Positions 10,881 through 23,329 of a stretch of DNA of 64,000 bases are shown here, piece after piece. The first letter of the stretch is position 1, and each line of letters opens with the position of its first letter. Position numbers and translations under genes: made by a program. The DNA comes from Icerya purchasi (lineage: Eukaryota; Arthropoda; Insecta; Hemiptera; Monophlebidae), in assembly GCA_039619475.1 (NCBI GenBank), contig CM077115.1, forward strand, positions 506,747,352-506,811,351. The letters are read 5' to 3'. The notes below the pieces were generated by a model. It saw only the letters and a list, made by a program, of their open reading frames with translations. It was not told the DNA's origin and searched no databases.

Positions 10881-12840
10881 CGATAACGAAATGAAGGAAG
10901 GATATAAAATATATGTGTTTTTCTGATTTTCACGAGGTACCGAAAAAATCAATAAACATTATTTATGTTGTCGAGCGAACTTTATTACAAGTGTTGAACT
11001 GGAAGAATGCGATTATTTTGATACTTACGCTTAGACAATGCGGGGTAAACTCTCATAGTCGTCGAAAATGAAACGAAAAACAAGAAGCACATTTTAAATT
11101 TAAACCACCGAAACAAAATTTGTAAGGAAATGTGAAATTCTAAATATTAACCGAGCAGCTTCGACCAACTCTCTTGTCTTATATCCGACAGCCGCGATGA
11201 CCGCAACTGCGATATACTGCCTACCGTCCCGATAATATTTCGAGGGGGCAAAAAGTTACGGTAAAACTTCACGGGCAACATCGTTATTATTTCGAAATGT
11301 AACTATAGCATAATAATAATTACTATGCCGAGCTCATCAGAGGTTGCTATTATTTCTCTTTTCGGAGACTGGTTTGTAGTTCAGAAAAAAAAGCAAAACA
11401 CTTCAAATAATGGTCCATCTGACGGGCCGAAAGGTCTACGTGTGTACGCGCGCGCGTCTAGGAACATCACATTAGCTTTTCCGTCTGATTCCCCGGTAAC
11501 TTAGTAAACACTAAGAGCAGCAGCAGCCGTCATCTCGTTAAGCTCTGACACGACTTGCACCGATCGATCATGAAGTCGCTTGTTCCGATGCACACAGCAA
11601 CTCGATGACGGCATCATTTTGACGTAGCGGCGGCGGCAGAAGTGTGTAAATCCATTTAACCGACAGCAACTAATTAACATATTTTCATCAGATACTGGTT
11701 AACATTGAAACTCTAACATTCTTGGTCATTAAGCGCAGTCCCCCCCCCCCCCTATACGTCGGTCTCTCGTACACCTGTGCACCAAACGCCGTTATCTATA
11801 CCGTGGTCGTTGCTGCGAATGTGTGTGCGCCGATGATACCGATTTGTATGAACTCCGTGATTATCACACCATTAGTGTTCTGTTCTTTTCAGCAGTGTAC
11901 GAAATCAGCTAACCCTATTATTTTCCTACCGACACAGCGTTATTTTCGTTTATTTTTTCCCTACCTCTTTTTTCTTTCCTCTTTTTTCTACCGAAAGGAG
12001 GTTATGATCCATAAAAAGCTCATCAAACCCTGATCACTTCTGCCACTCTTCGCCTATTCCGGCGTATTTTCTAATTTTCATTCGGCTAATAATACCACCG
12101 CGTACGATAATTTAACGACCAGTCTGCTTGTAAACAGATGATAGAGTGTCGATATCATTTCGGATGCAACCGTCATTTTTCTATACTCTTTTTCTACTAA
12201 TCAGTAGCCCCTCGAAGGGCCTGTTTTTCCGGAAACTAATTACCATATTATTACCGACTATTATTTATTTCGAACTGATTTTCAGCGGTCATTTCTTCGT
12301 TTTTGTTATTTATTTTTCTCCAAATTAGACGGAGCGAATATTTAAGCGTAGAAAAAACTGAAATGAGCCGCGTGGCGTTCACGAAGAATTGGCGAATGAA
12401 AACCGAAAAGTTTTTTCGACGCAATTTAAATTATCTCTACGATACAGACATTTAGATAATCAAAATATTCAGGCGTGACAAATGAATAATGAGCAATTTG
12501 TAAAAATTGCAAATTTTCAAAAATAAACGCTCTTGACCATCGAAAATTTCAAAAGTGACATTTCGGAAAACGCTATTTTCCAGACCTGAATTACATTTCC
12601 ATTCTGAAAGATGACAGCGGTCCGTTCTCGCCGCCCAAGTTTTAAATAAGACGCTACACGAGCACATCTGTCCAGGATTGCAAACTATTATTTATATTAT
12701 TATTCTATTATCATCATTTTTATCGCGTTTCAGTCAAATGAAACAAGTTCAGTTCAAATTTTGGCATATTATAATGCGGTTATATGTTTACTTGCAGGAT
12801 TGAATGGCTTTGAATGCATATATGCTAGTTAAAGTTTATA
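10881..12840. other. Mostly featureless; GC-richer patch 11.16-11.9 kb
   Basis: There is no supported gene. On the minus strand an excellent donor-like site (GC|GTAAGTATC, GT at 11,028-11,027) follows a stretch without a clear acceptor. It could end a 5' untranslated exon of the gene whose 3' exons lie near 6.3-6.9 kb, but nothing confirms this. The patch at 11,400-11,700 holds alternating CG (GTACGCGCGCGCG), CAG/CGG trinucleotides and a TGACGTAG motif, as promoter-proximal sequence can. A 13-base C run lies at 11,739-11,751. Confidence 0.25.
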
Positions 12841-12844
12841 CACA

Positions 12845-13072
12845 TGAACTCAGCCGTTTTGACCTCGCAAGGGGCTCTGGCCCTTTGACCCGTCTTGCCT
12901 TTCTCTTCTATACTTTGTATAAAATGATCGAAATTTACAACGTCATCCTTACCAGCATCGACATATTAACTTTCATTACATAAAATTAGGATACTCGTTT
13001 GATTCAAAATCTGATGGGGGTCGGCCTAAGAATTACGTTGTAATTAATATATACATATATATGTATCTTAGC
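12845..13072 (-). repeat. (TA)n-associated dispersed repeat, copy 1
   Basis: The minus strand carries the whole order seen in the other copies: (TA)n, then TTACAACGTAATTCTTAGGC, a variable middle with TTACATAAAATTGG-like text, then ACGTTGTAAATTTCGATCAT, a purine-rich AGAAGAGAAAG stretch, GGTCAAAGGG, and CTCGCAAG/GGCC-like sequence at the far end. The two terminal portions contain the inverted motif ACAACGTAATTCTTA / TAAGAATTACGTTGT. No coding capacity is seen. See also 23,905, 42,490, 43,597, 52,783 and 57,335. Confidence 0.7.
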
Positions 13073-13099
13073 GTACTTCTATACCTTTAAAGATAAGTA

Positions 13100-14307
13100 T
13101 AATATCTTTAGATTTTGATGTTATCACACGCGGAGCAGTTGTATAAACATTGGTCAAACAAAGTGTACCGTAAATTGCATATATTCATATTATTTTTCGG
13201 TTCCCATATGTACAATTTTGACACTAACGTTACTCCTTTATGTACCCGCAATTCGCGCAATCATTGCGCATCCGCGGTTAAATTAATTGAGTTATAATTT
13301 TAGTTTACCTGTAATTTGCTTGCTTGCTTACAAATAAATTTGAATTTGAATTTTTTTTACCTCTACTTGTTCAATAGATTTTATTAACGGGATCTTTATC
13401 AAAATATAGCCTTTATTGAGTATCATTATTCACGTTATTTACATAAGAAATAAACTAAAATTATAAAGCAACCGACACGTCCAATATTCTAAAAATCGTA
13501 TTAATCTTCAACGACACCCTACATATTCGTATTCACAGTTACCGCCGAGAGGACAGTTGCCATCATGATTCTGCACTGCATTCAGTAGACCACCTCTATC
13601 TGTTTCTTTAAGTTATGTTACACGCAGTCCCGCTTTTTAATCTGTTTAATGTCTTCCAAAGGCCAGCTCAACTAGCTAGGCAGGGTTTCGCGCCCCGTTC
13701 TTCTCATCTCCCTTCCATTCCGTGTCTGATGTCTCTCGAATTCCGCAGTGCCTTCTTAATATTCCCCGTGACAGCTCTTAGACATCATTAGACTCCAATT
13801 TCTATTAATACGCTACACTAGTATAAACACGACTTTCGTTTTTTCTTTCTTTTTTCTTTTTTCTTTTTTCTTTTTTTTTTTATGTGGCAGCCACGATGCC
13901 GCTGATATCGTTTTCGGAAGAGTGTTGGTCGTAAGCAGATTACAAGCTTTTGTTTAATTTTTACGTATGTGCTGAACGGCTACCCGCACCGGGCACTCGT
14001 ACACTCCAACAGAGTACAATAAAGCGCAAATGAAGATGTTCTCAGCAGAGCTAAATTTGACATATTAAGTTTATTCTAGCTGCGGCTTTTTCCATCTCGC
14101 ATTCCGTAAGTTAAAGTATTCAGCCTGTTTCCCCCGCAAATTTAAGGTAAGCCGTGTGCTGTAATTCAGTCGGTCAAAGTTCAGCATATCGATTTTGAAG
14201 GTGGCGCATATTTATGTTTTCGCTAGATTACGTTTCAAATAATTCTCCTCATAGTATGCGTCAGGTATGTTTAACATGTGATTCCGAAATTTCTCCCCGT
14301 CTTCGAA
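13100..14307. other. No supported gene; possible retroelement tail at 13.3 kb
   Basis: At 13,315-13,355 a TTTGAA-type short repeat (AAATTTGAATTTGAATTTT) follows TTGCTTGCTTAC, resembling some LINE 3' ends, but no coding remnant precedes it that I can identify. A TTTTTTC-type pyrimidine repeat occupies 13,838-13,880. I see nothing else. Confidence 0.25.
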
Positions 14308-14493
14308 CGTGAAATAATTGGTTATACCAAAGAAATCTGGTAAAATAAAGGCGGATCCCACGAGAAAAGAACTGGCCCCAGTATTCTCATCAAATCCATT
14401 AGGCTTAGTACCATTATGGAAAGCTTAACTTCACAATCCATGATACTCTGTTAAAGCCATATGGGACTTACTTTACTTTTATATTACGCTATT
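14308..14493 (+). mobile_element. tRNA-derived SINE, 5'-truncated copy
   Basis: This copy aligns by eye with the 3' two-thirds of the SINE at 16,832-17,113. Shared blocks are AAAGGCGGATCCCA, GAACTGGCCCCAGT, TCTCATCAAATCCATTAG, TTAGTACCATTATGGAAAG, CTTAACTTCACAATCCATGA, and ATGGGACTTACTTTACTTTT at the 3' end. The tRNA-like head with box A and box B is missing. The strong match in the body makes recent common ancestry with the 16.8-kb copy clear, while the 35-kb copy is more diverged. Confidence 0.8.
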
Positions 14494-15639
14494 TTATTAC
14501 AAGGTCATCAACATACAGAAAGTGCCGCGTTGTACTACTGGATGACCGGACATGTTGGATTAGTGGGGTAGGCTGTGTTTTTGCTGCACCCGCAAGCGTT
14601 GTTTTTGTCACTGAAAAAGCGTCTGCTGTTGTATAACCTTTTCATTTGAATAGGGTAAACAGCTGTGCAGTAAGAGATCAACAGAAAATGCTCCAAGTTT
14701 GCTTTTTCGAATCCGTAGCTAAGGGCTAGCTGCGAGACTTGACCCGTGCACGACTTTCCGGAGATCTGAAACGTCTTTGTTGTTTTTTTGTGAGTTTCGC
14801 ATCAGTCTTCTCAGCCATGTGATTTAGGATGAAACATTTTTACGCCGGTGACAGAAACATTGGTTGGCAGTTAACATCTTTATCAGATTTTTGCATAACG
14901 GCGTGCTGCTCTCCACAATCTAGCATTGGCTCGTTTTAACAATCATTAAACATTTGTTGTAAAACCTTGTTTTTCTTCGCCCGACTGTTTTAATTGTTCA
15001 GTATATAGGCCATCTACTTCATCCGCTCTGCTAACAGCAGGAGTACATGTATTGGCTAAAAAACATATTGTCTATTTCAACTTTTTTTTTCCAATTTCTA
15101 CAGCAGCTTCAAGGCGGAAGAAACACGGACGTCTCCCAGTATCCTTTGAAGAAGCTGGTGAAGTAACACAGGCGCATACAAAATCTTCAGAATGAAAATA
15201 CGAAGGAAAAATTATTATTCGCAACCGAGACGACATTCAATCGCCACCGAAATCTGAAACTACCTGAAGAGTCGATCTGGAAAATTGAGGAGAATTATAC
15301 AGCAAGCATGCGACAAACCTCTAATAGCTCAGATGAAACTTTAGCGTTTCCGTCTTATAGCGGCGCGTCACGTGACATTTTCAAGACAACGAGCAACACA
15401 AAGAAATGCAAGGATACATATACGCAACGTGTACAAAAAAAAAGGGGTAAAACAAACCAGTATCTTATGTTGTCCCGAAAGAATTGATATTTCCGATTCG
15501 TAAAAAAATTCAATTTCTCTGTTTCCCTATTTTCTGTGTCCCCCTTCTCCTTGCTCTTCAATTAACGATACATGCAGATAATTAAAAATTTGTCGTAAGA
15601 TTTTAAATCAATTATTTTTCTTTGTTCTTTCCTTTTTCT
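14494..15639. other. No supported gene
   Basis: I find only short spurious frames here. The text is of mixed composition with no recognisable motif, apart from T runs near 14,785 and 15,085. Confidence 0.3.
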
Positions 15640-15898
15640 GAAAATTCAAATTAAAGGGGAAATGGAATTACAACTTTTTATTCGGAAATTATATAAATAT
15701 TTAAATTTAAACTGAAACACCGACATGTTTCGGAAACACAGTCATCGTGGTATTTTACACAGTTTATAATTTTAACTTCGTAAAATATCAATGATTATGT
15801 GGTCCCGGGATATGTCGACGATTTAGTTTAAATTTAAATATTTATTTAATTTCCGAATAAAAAGTTGTAATTCCATTTCCCCTTTAATTTGAATTTTC
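15640..15898. repeat. Fold-back (palindromic) element, 259 bp
   Basis: The arm 15,640-15,713 (beginning GAAAATTCAAATTAAAGGGG) is matched by its near-exact reverse complement at 15,825-15,898. The 111-bp spacer is itself imperfectly palindromic: GACATGTTTCGGAAAC... at 15,722 pairs with ...GTCCCGGGATATGTCGAC near 15,800. The whole element can therefore fold into one long hairpin centred near 15,769. No open reading frame is present. This is the structure of a fold-back or MITE-type DNA element; a hairpin-RNA source cannot be excluded. Target duplications are not obvious. Confidence 0.85.
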
Positions 15899-16050
15899 AT
15901 ATCGTTACGGTCGCTATTAAATCATATTATAATGCGATTACTGAAATTGGTACTCTCGTTAATACTTCCATTCGCGAATATTATTATATGTATACATTAC
16001 AAGTTGTCACTGACATGTTATAACATCTATTTTATTAAATAATTAAATAA
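15899..16050. other. Short AT-rich spacer
   Basis: No feature is seen between the fold-back element and the minus-strand LINE. Confidence 0.4.
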
Positions 16051-18010
16051 TTAATTAAGAGTCCATCATCATCAGTCTGCACCGTCCCCTTGTAGCCTTG
16101 CCAGCTATTTTCCCATGTACGACAGTTTGAAACAGTTCGTCGTGTTTCATCTTACCCTCCAATATTACTAACAGTAGGATCTTTTCTCGGAGTCCGGTCC
16201 GTCGGAGCACTTTGTCGTTGGTAATCTTGTCTTCCCGTTCGATACGATGCATACAACGATAAAATGTCTATTTTATTTTTTACGAATTTCTTCATTATCC
16301 CTGCCTCCCCGAAGCATAACGCACTATGGACCATATTTTCAACCGTAGATTTCTGTTCATCCTTTTATCTCTAAGTACACGTTCGAGATTATTAAAAGCA
16401 GATCTGGTTACTCCTATCCGCGATCTTATTCGTCTTTAGCGTCGTTTGTAATAAGAACCCTCCTAGATATGATATTTGTATTTGCGGACTTCTTCGAGCT
16501 GTACTCCATCCGCAGAAATACGCAGCGCTCTGTTCGATTTGACCCTTGCTATCTGCATAACTTTTGTTTTTTAGCCGAATTTTTCTGTCGCTAGTCGGTA
16601 TACCACATTCTTTATAGCTATTGTGGCGTTTCGACGGCAATTAACTGCCAATTTTCTTACCATTTACTTTGCAACCTGTGTATGGGAAGGTGCGATATTT
16701 GATCATATCCTCAGAATGGAGGTTGAACAGTCTAGGCGCTAACGGACATCTCTGTCGCACGCCTCTTTGTATATTACATGTTGCTTTTGTTATGGACGAC
16801 CCTATTGCTACATTCGATTTTTGTCGCCAGTGGTAGCCTAGTGGTAAAGGTGCTTGGCTACCATATCAGAGGTGTCATAGGTTATCGAGACTTGTCTCGT
16901 TCCGGATCCAAGTCGCTCCCAATTTTATACCCAATCTGAAATTGAATTGGCTACCAGAGAAATCTCTGGGAAAGTAAAGGCGGATCCCAAATAGAAAGGA
17001 ACTGGCCCCAGTTTTCTCATCAAATCCATTAGACTTAGTACCATTATGGAAAGGTTAACTTCACAATCCATGATACTCTATCAAGGATATATGGGACTTA
17101 CTTTACTTTTATATAAATTTATGATAAATTGAATGTCTGAAGAGCATGGATCATTTTCTCGCTGATTAACTTTGTTGAACGCTTTTTTCGTAATCGACGA
17201 ACGTAAATAGTCCGGTTCACTTCTAGTGCTTTTTGGATTATCATCTTGAACAATACGATAGCATCACGTGTTCATTTATTCGTTACAAAACCGAATTGTG
17301 TTTTATCTAATTATCCATCAATTTTCTTTCCGATTCTTCCGTTTATTATCGTGAGTAGCAGCTTCAAAGTGTGTGACTTACCAGGCTAATTGTGCGAAAG
17401 TCTGAACATTTTCATACATTACTTATTTTCGGGATGGGTTTGAATATTGACACTTGAAGTACCTCCGGTATTTCTCCGGTCCGATATATTCATCATTTCA
17501 CATAACGTTCTGTTACTTTTATATGACATGCACTTTATTAATTCTACCGGAATTCGGTCTGTGCCAACTAACTTGCTCTTTTAGTCTTCCATATTGCATA
17601 TTCTACTCCGGACATTATAATATTTGGAGCATTATTTCCACAAGCAACTTTAGGAGCTGCCTCTGCGGTCGTTTGTTATCTTCGTATAACTTGCTGACAT
17701 ACTTCATCCAAGTTTTCTCAATTTCTTCTTTGTTTTAGGAGCACTTCTCCTTGATCTTCTATTATAATTATTCGTGATCGTTTTTTCGTTTGCTGCTTCA
17801 TCAGCCACTTGATTTCGCGATGCACGTCACGTGGTCTACCTTTATCCTGTAGCTACAAGTAATCGTTTGACACCGTTCTTCGTACCAAGAAATTTGCGCT
17901 CTTCTACATTTCTTGTTTATTTTGTTATTCAATTTCCGCTGTTCTTGACCGTTCCTATCCTTTATTTGTCTTCGTGAATCCATCAGATCTACAATTTCCT
18001 CTGTCATCTA
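16051..18010 (-). mobile_element. LINE remnant on minus strand, split by a SINE
   Basis: Read right to left, the minus strand shows: 18,007-17,801, a linker ending W-YEERC; about 17,560, TDRIPVELIK; about 17,360, a NYR.I.L-type block and IINGRIGKKIDG; about 17,300, QFGFV; about 17,200, VDYEK-AFNKVN (motif A, one-base frameshift); about 16,770, QRGVRQRCPLAPRLFNL (motif GVRQGCPLSPLLFN, with Gly changed to Arg); and 16,252-16,055, RTGLREKILLLVI...GKIAGKATRGRCR, the C-terminal tail. A SINE occupies 16,832-17,113, exactly between the NLY and W residues of one reading frame. YADD is not seen. The copy is dead. Confidence 0.85.
16832..17113 (+). mobile_element. tRNA-derived SINE, nearly complete copy
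   Basis: The 5' part resembles a tRNA: an RNA polymerase III box A match TAGCCTAGTGG (16,834-16,844) and a degraded box B around GGTTATCGAGACTTG about 40 bp further on. A tRNA-unrelated body follows (GGATCCAAGTCGCTCCC, GGCGGATCCCA, GGAACTGGCCCCAG, CTTAACTTCACAATCCATGA) and a T-rich end ACTTTACTTTTATATAA. It interrupts the minus-strand LINE, whose frame resumes across it, which fixes both edges to within a few bases. No protein is encoded; spread would have relied on LINE machinery. Confidence 0.85.
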
Positions 18011-20100
18011 TTATTTCCTTTTCCTTGTCATGTTCTCACTCTTTAACAAATCGCTTGGCCGACTATTCCATTTACTTTTTGCACACACCTTTTTATTACA
18101 ATCAAATTTTTTACTTTTACTTAAATTCACTTTTACATCCCCTCTTTCCACATAAGATGAAGTTCATTTTAAATGATAGTAATACACTGAAAGAAAAAGA
18201 AAAAAAAAGGAAAAATTGAAAAAGAAAATAAAGTACGCAGTGGTGGCGAAAGAAAGGGAATTTTTATTAAAAATGTGAAGTTCAGAAAAAGAAAGAAAAA
18301 ATGAAATAAGTGAACAACAACTACAGTATATATATATATATATATATACGTAACAAAATAGAAATTTATATTTGCTAATCGACAACGCATCAAAAATTCT
18401 CTTCAAAGGTTGTTATGCTTTAAATGTACTGCCGATGCGGATTAATTTTATTTAAATAAATTACGAAACATTAATTTTTTTTGATTTGAAAGATTTTCCC
18501 TAGTAGATTTTTGTTCGATAGAAATTTAAAATTTTTAAAATATCATTTTTGTGATGACAAATTAATACTTTTATATGCAATGAAAAATGTAGCGATTTCA
18601 TTACTAAAAAGAAACGTTACACGATATTTCTCTTAAATGTTAATTTCTGTTTAATTTGAGTAAGCCGTTTAGCCGCCTAGTTACGCGACAATTTATTCGC
18701 TTAAAATGTACACTTTTTAATTTTTGAATATCTGCAAATTGTGAAATTGTTGATTACGGTAGACACGGGAAAGGAAAAATAAATAAAAATTCGACCGCTT
18801 TCACTCGGTACGCAACTGCTAGAACGGTTTTTTCAATTGGTCGAAATGCCTAGATTAGATTTTACGAAAAACCTGTTGGAATGTACGCGTCGACAGTTAT
18901 GTCTTGGATTTATGAGCGATAGACATTACTCGCGCATAAGAACTGTGTTCAGATATATTGCATCACACTTAGTCGCATTAAATAACGGATGAGTCGTGAT
19001 TTAAGTTTTATCATTAATTAGGATGTATTAACGGCGAGCAGAACTGATCAGCCGCTATCGCGCTTTTTATGTAAGAACTTGCTCGTTCCTCTTCTGAGAA
19101 GATGCGGTACAAAATGATAGAGTACCGTGTCATAATTTGTTACCTATCGTGATTGAAGAATATCTTCGCAAAAACTGAACGGAAAAATAGACCGTCTTCG
19201 AAAGAAGGTCTGACTGAAAGATACCGCGACTAGATAGATGAGTATCAAATTTTTCAGGAACGCGCAACGTGTTATTAAAGAAACAGGTCGTGCTTCGGGA
19301 AAACTTATTTTCACCGTCATTACGTAACCAAGCAGTTACGAACGCGAATCAACCGAATACTTAACAAAAATACGAGTACGATATGAAAAAATTCAAAATT
19401 AAACCTCTCAGAGACTAAACTTTTTCAAAGATTTTTCATCGACAATCCGTACAGCGCAAAAATGTACTCGTAAGTTTAGAGCAGTGTGATTCGTTACATT
19501 GCGCTAAGAAATTATTGTAAAAAGAGAGAAAATAAACATTAAAAAATCCATTCGAATGAAATGTTGTGTGATTTCGAAATCAGAACTATAAAGATATTCT
19601 AAAATACAAATCTATAATAATCGGTGCAGATTTCAAAATATGACGCCTATGCCGGACTTTGGAAATTTATACTGAACCAGAAATAAAATCGTAATTCCTG
19701 CAAGAAATAAGAATATAAATGAAGAAAAAAAATTGATTTACACACACTATTGGCAGAAATATTTTCGTTATAAATAATTTGAATTCTAATATGTCTAATT
19801 CGTTTGACAAAATAACTAAATTGTTCAATAACGCAATGGACCTTAAATAACTTTTAATTCTTTTGAGATCAGAAAACGATCTTTTTTAGTTAATGATATC
19901 ATTTTGAAGAGTCTCAAAGTTACATAAAAAAAAAAATACCTGCAAAAATTAAATTGATCAATTGGTAAAAATAAGTTTATTTTGCCACAGCGTTTTTGCA
20001 AAATATCCCCGTCAAAAATTTGTCACCGTAGGCTTCGACCTACTTAGCTTGTTATATAAATCTACTACTGAATCTAATAGTAAAAAGATCGACTGGATAT
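18011..20100. other. AT-rich stretch, no supported gene
   Basis: This stretch contains a TTC/A-rich tract at 18,190-18,300 and a (TA)n run at 18,326-18,348. The rest, 18,350-20,100, shows no motif, splice-flanked frame or repeat that I can support. Confidence 0.35.
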
Positions 20101-20116
20101 CGTTCGTTACAACACA

Positions 20117-20117
20117 C

Positions 20118-20160
<43 letters not shown>
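20117..20160. repeat. (ATT)n microsatellite
   Basis: There are about 14 uninterrupted ATT units. They produce the poly-Tyr end of a spurious plus-strand open frame. Confidence 0.95.
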
Positions 20161-20161
<1 letters not shown>

Positions 20162-20404
20162 GCATTACAATAATGATGTGGTTGGCACATGTATGAAATT
20201 AATAAATTACAAATTTCATGAGCTAGACAAATAATTATAGTTACACATCCGCACTCTCAAACATACGATCGCTGCATTTAAAACTTAATATTATTCAACC
20301 TTTCCAATTCCCTACGCAGTCCTGGGCAATTCTCTTGTTTTATGTATTATGTACAAATTTTGTTACTTTACCTTCCCATCGTAAACAATCTATATTTATA
20401 TATT

Positions 20405-20408
20405 TACA

Positions 20409-20456
<48 letters not shown>
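20405..20456. repeat. (TA)n microsatellite
   Basis: About 20 TA units are preceded and followed by interrupted ATATGTATA / GTATATGTGTA text. Confidence 0.9.
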
Positions 20457-20460
<4 letters not shown>

Positions 20461-21740
20461 GGGGTGTACGTATATGTGTATATATAAGTGTCTGATGACC
20501 GAAATTAGCTCGGATTTATTCCGAATTTGCAGATAAATCGCAGTATTCATGAGCCTCGCAAATAATATTTACATACGTTATTCCATTTTTCCATTTTCAA
20601 AGTGTATTTTAGTTTGCGTAATACTTAAAATCACAGTGTAAATAATAAATATTAAATGTATGCATTTTAGATAAGGAAGTAAAATATCCGATATGCGAGA
20701 CAAGACCCCGTTATAATTTTTCCGGCTAATCGAGAATATATGTGATAAATAAAAGTGGACTGAAAAAGTAATATCTACTTTTTCGGAGTCCGGAAAAAAA
20801 AAGAATAAAACCGCATGAAAAATCGTTTAAATGGAAAATTTGTTACCTCGAATAATGTTAACTACATAGTCAATGAGGAATGTTTCCGTTTTAATGGAAT
20901 GCCAAAGAATAAAGAAAAATAAAAATTAAAAAAAAAAATTTAGGTCGTTCTACGACCTATGTGACATATTGAAATTTTTCCAAAATTCTGTCGAGAATTT
21001 TCCAAAATGACTTCCGAATCGTATATATGTAATTAATCAGACTAAAATGTGTAAAAATCTCAAATATGCGCATTACTTGTTAAATTGAAAAACGTTATTC
21101 AGACCGTATGTCTCAAATTGATTATTATTATCTGTAATTTAAATTTATATTCGTCGCGGGGGGGAATTTAATTAAAAACCAGTATTAATTATTTCGAAAA
21201 ACCCGGATCTTTTATTGGAATACTGTCGTACCGCAAAAAAACGCCTTTACAAGTATAGATATAGCGATAGATGAAATTAATCGCGCTTCCCGCGGTTATT
21301 TTGCTTCCGGCAAAGCGTTTGAATATTAAAAGCCAACGTTAAGCGATGGAGGTCGGATACCGCGAGGAAAATGATGTTGTAACACATATAACATATCAAA
21401 AAAATATATACATATATATGTATATAATACATAATAATAATTTGAAACTTGGAGAACCTCTGCGTACCAGAGAGCAGAGAAAGATATTTGACAAGCGGGC
21501 AGCGACTTCATTTATAATTCCGGAACATCACGTAGAAACGATTTGGACACAGAAGTCGTATGTTGCGACACAAGTATGCGCAGTGTGTAGGTGTGCGCGT
21601 ATGAGCGATATCAGAGAACAGAGCATAGCAAATTATTTTCCAGATTATTGATACATCAATTACCCTGCGAAAGGGGTACGGTAAGGTGTGGAAGAGGCAG
21701 CGCAATTTGAAGATTACATCTGAAACGATGCGGCATGGAA
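20457..21740. other. No supported gene
   Basis: The plus-strand frame at 21,346-21,651 crosses an ATACATATATATGTATA repeat and shows no recognisable domain. Nothing else stands out. Confidence 0.35.
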
Positions 21741-22990
21741 AGGCAATTAGAAAAAGCGTCGTTCGTTGTAATTCCGGTCGATCGGCGGTGTATGCGTGCA
21801 GTCGGATTGTGTAGGAGTTGCGCGAAGCATTCCAATTACATAGTCGATTAGACTAATAAACGAGCGCAGACAACTCGGGCCCGGGCTCAATTCGATTGAT
21901 GGGATTCCAGCGGGACGTGCCGCCCGACATTTTCCCACAGTCTGCGCGGCTTGTCGTGCAGAACAAATCGGCAGACGCGTGCTTGAGCACTCTTCTTCAT
22001 CTTCTCGGACCGTGCATGGACCACACTGACGACGCGCGGAGACCGGTGCGCTCGCAGTCCGTCACAGCGCTGTCGTGCCTGCACCCATCGCTGCGGATCA
22101 CGTTCCGTTTTATCAACGGCTAACCGGATACGTGATGCTATTCTGGAACAAGGTGACTCGAGGCGCGTGAGCCGGAGCTGCACCGATAACAATAAATTAA
22201 GTGTGTACGACGCCTCGGCAGCGACGATTGGCCGATATCGGTGACGGAGTAACGGAGTGCGGCCAATCGACGACGCGCTATTGTAACGAGCGCTTTGCTT
22301 CGGGAAATTAGTGAAAAGACAATAACGCGTCTAACCGAAAAAAGCCGGAGGAACGCGATAGGCACTCCTTCAGTAGTGTGCCACATTAAGAAAAAGCGAC
22401 CAACAAGAAAAGCGACGCGAAGAAGAAGACTAGGCCGGAATCTGGTTATTCGTTCTGGAAGAATAGCTCTCAGAACGTGCTGCCAACATTTCCCACGGTG
22501 CTGGTCAGCCAAGCGACCGCTAATAATGAGCGGTAACGCGATGATGGAAAAGCCAATGTCAAACAGACGACGAAACAAAAAACGCAACAACAAAGACCGC
22601 TTCTCGCTCGCAGCCAACAATCGCAGTGCCGCGCGCCCAGCCGATCCTCGCCCATTCCTCGGCCTCCGGTCGGTTTTTCGCATACGCGCAACGGCGAACC
22701 AAGAATGCGTGCGTGGGTGTCGTCCGTGCATTATATAATAATAGCGTGCTCGAGCCGATTGCTTCCGAAGCGCTTGATTGTGTCGCCGGCTCTCGCAGCC
22801 GACTGTTGCCAGAGCCTTGCGACAGATATTTTCACGCCACTTCGACCACCCACGTAACTATCAACTTCGAGTTTAACTCTCTTCGCTCCAAGTAAATCTC
22901 TTCCGATTACGCTGGCCTGTCGCAACGGCTGAATGGAATCATTAGCTTGCAACAGAGTTAGCGCGCGGACAGTCGCCCCCGATCACTTTA
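21741..22990. promoter_or_regulatory. GC/CpG-rich block, possible promoter or 5' exon
   Basis: For about 1.2 kb the sequence is clearly richer in G, C and CpG than anything around it. It contains several CCAAT-type motifs in both orientations (GATTGGCCG near 22,227, GGCCAATCG near 22,261) and an AT-rich TATATAATAA core at 22,732. Open frames of 70-197 codons overlap on both strands in several phases. That is expected from high GC with few stops, and their compositions (Arg/Ser/Leu-rich) show no domain. I read the block as a candidate promoter and first-exon region whose direction I cannot tell. Ancient recombination or a GC-rich repeat are alternatives. Confidence 0.35.
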
Positions 22991-23329
22991 GCAATCCTAC
23001 AAAGACGATCACTTTTTGTACATGCGTGTCTCTCATCTTCCTGCGGGTTAAATACCCTTTTTTTTTCTTCCATTTTTTCCTCCATGCCCCCCCTTAATAG
23101 TTGTCGAAATTGAAGTTCTACATTTTAATCTCTTAGGCTGACTGACAACACTGAAAGCGACCTGTCGGCAACTTACAATTCAACTGTATAGTAGTAATTA
23201 AAGCAGCAAGTAAGTTTTACACATGCACCCACACAATAGTACGAATCGGTGGATTTTTATTTGCACAACAGAATTATCGTCTGGCAAGCGAAAATTTCAA
23301 TCGTTACGCTAAAGGTAACGTTTAGGTCT

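Noticed and set aside
22138..22738. Overlapping open frames of 197 codons (minus) and 147 codons (plus)
   Set aside because: They lie in the GC-rich block where stops are rare, overlap each other fully on opposite strands, and neither shows a domain or plausible exon borders.
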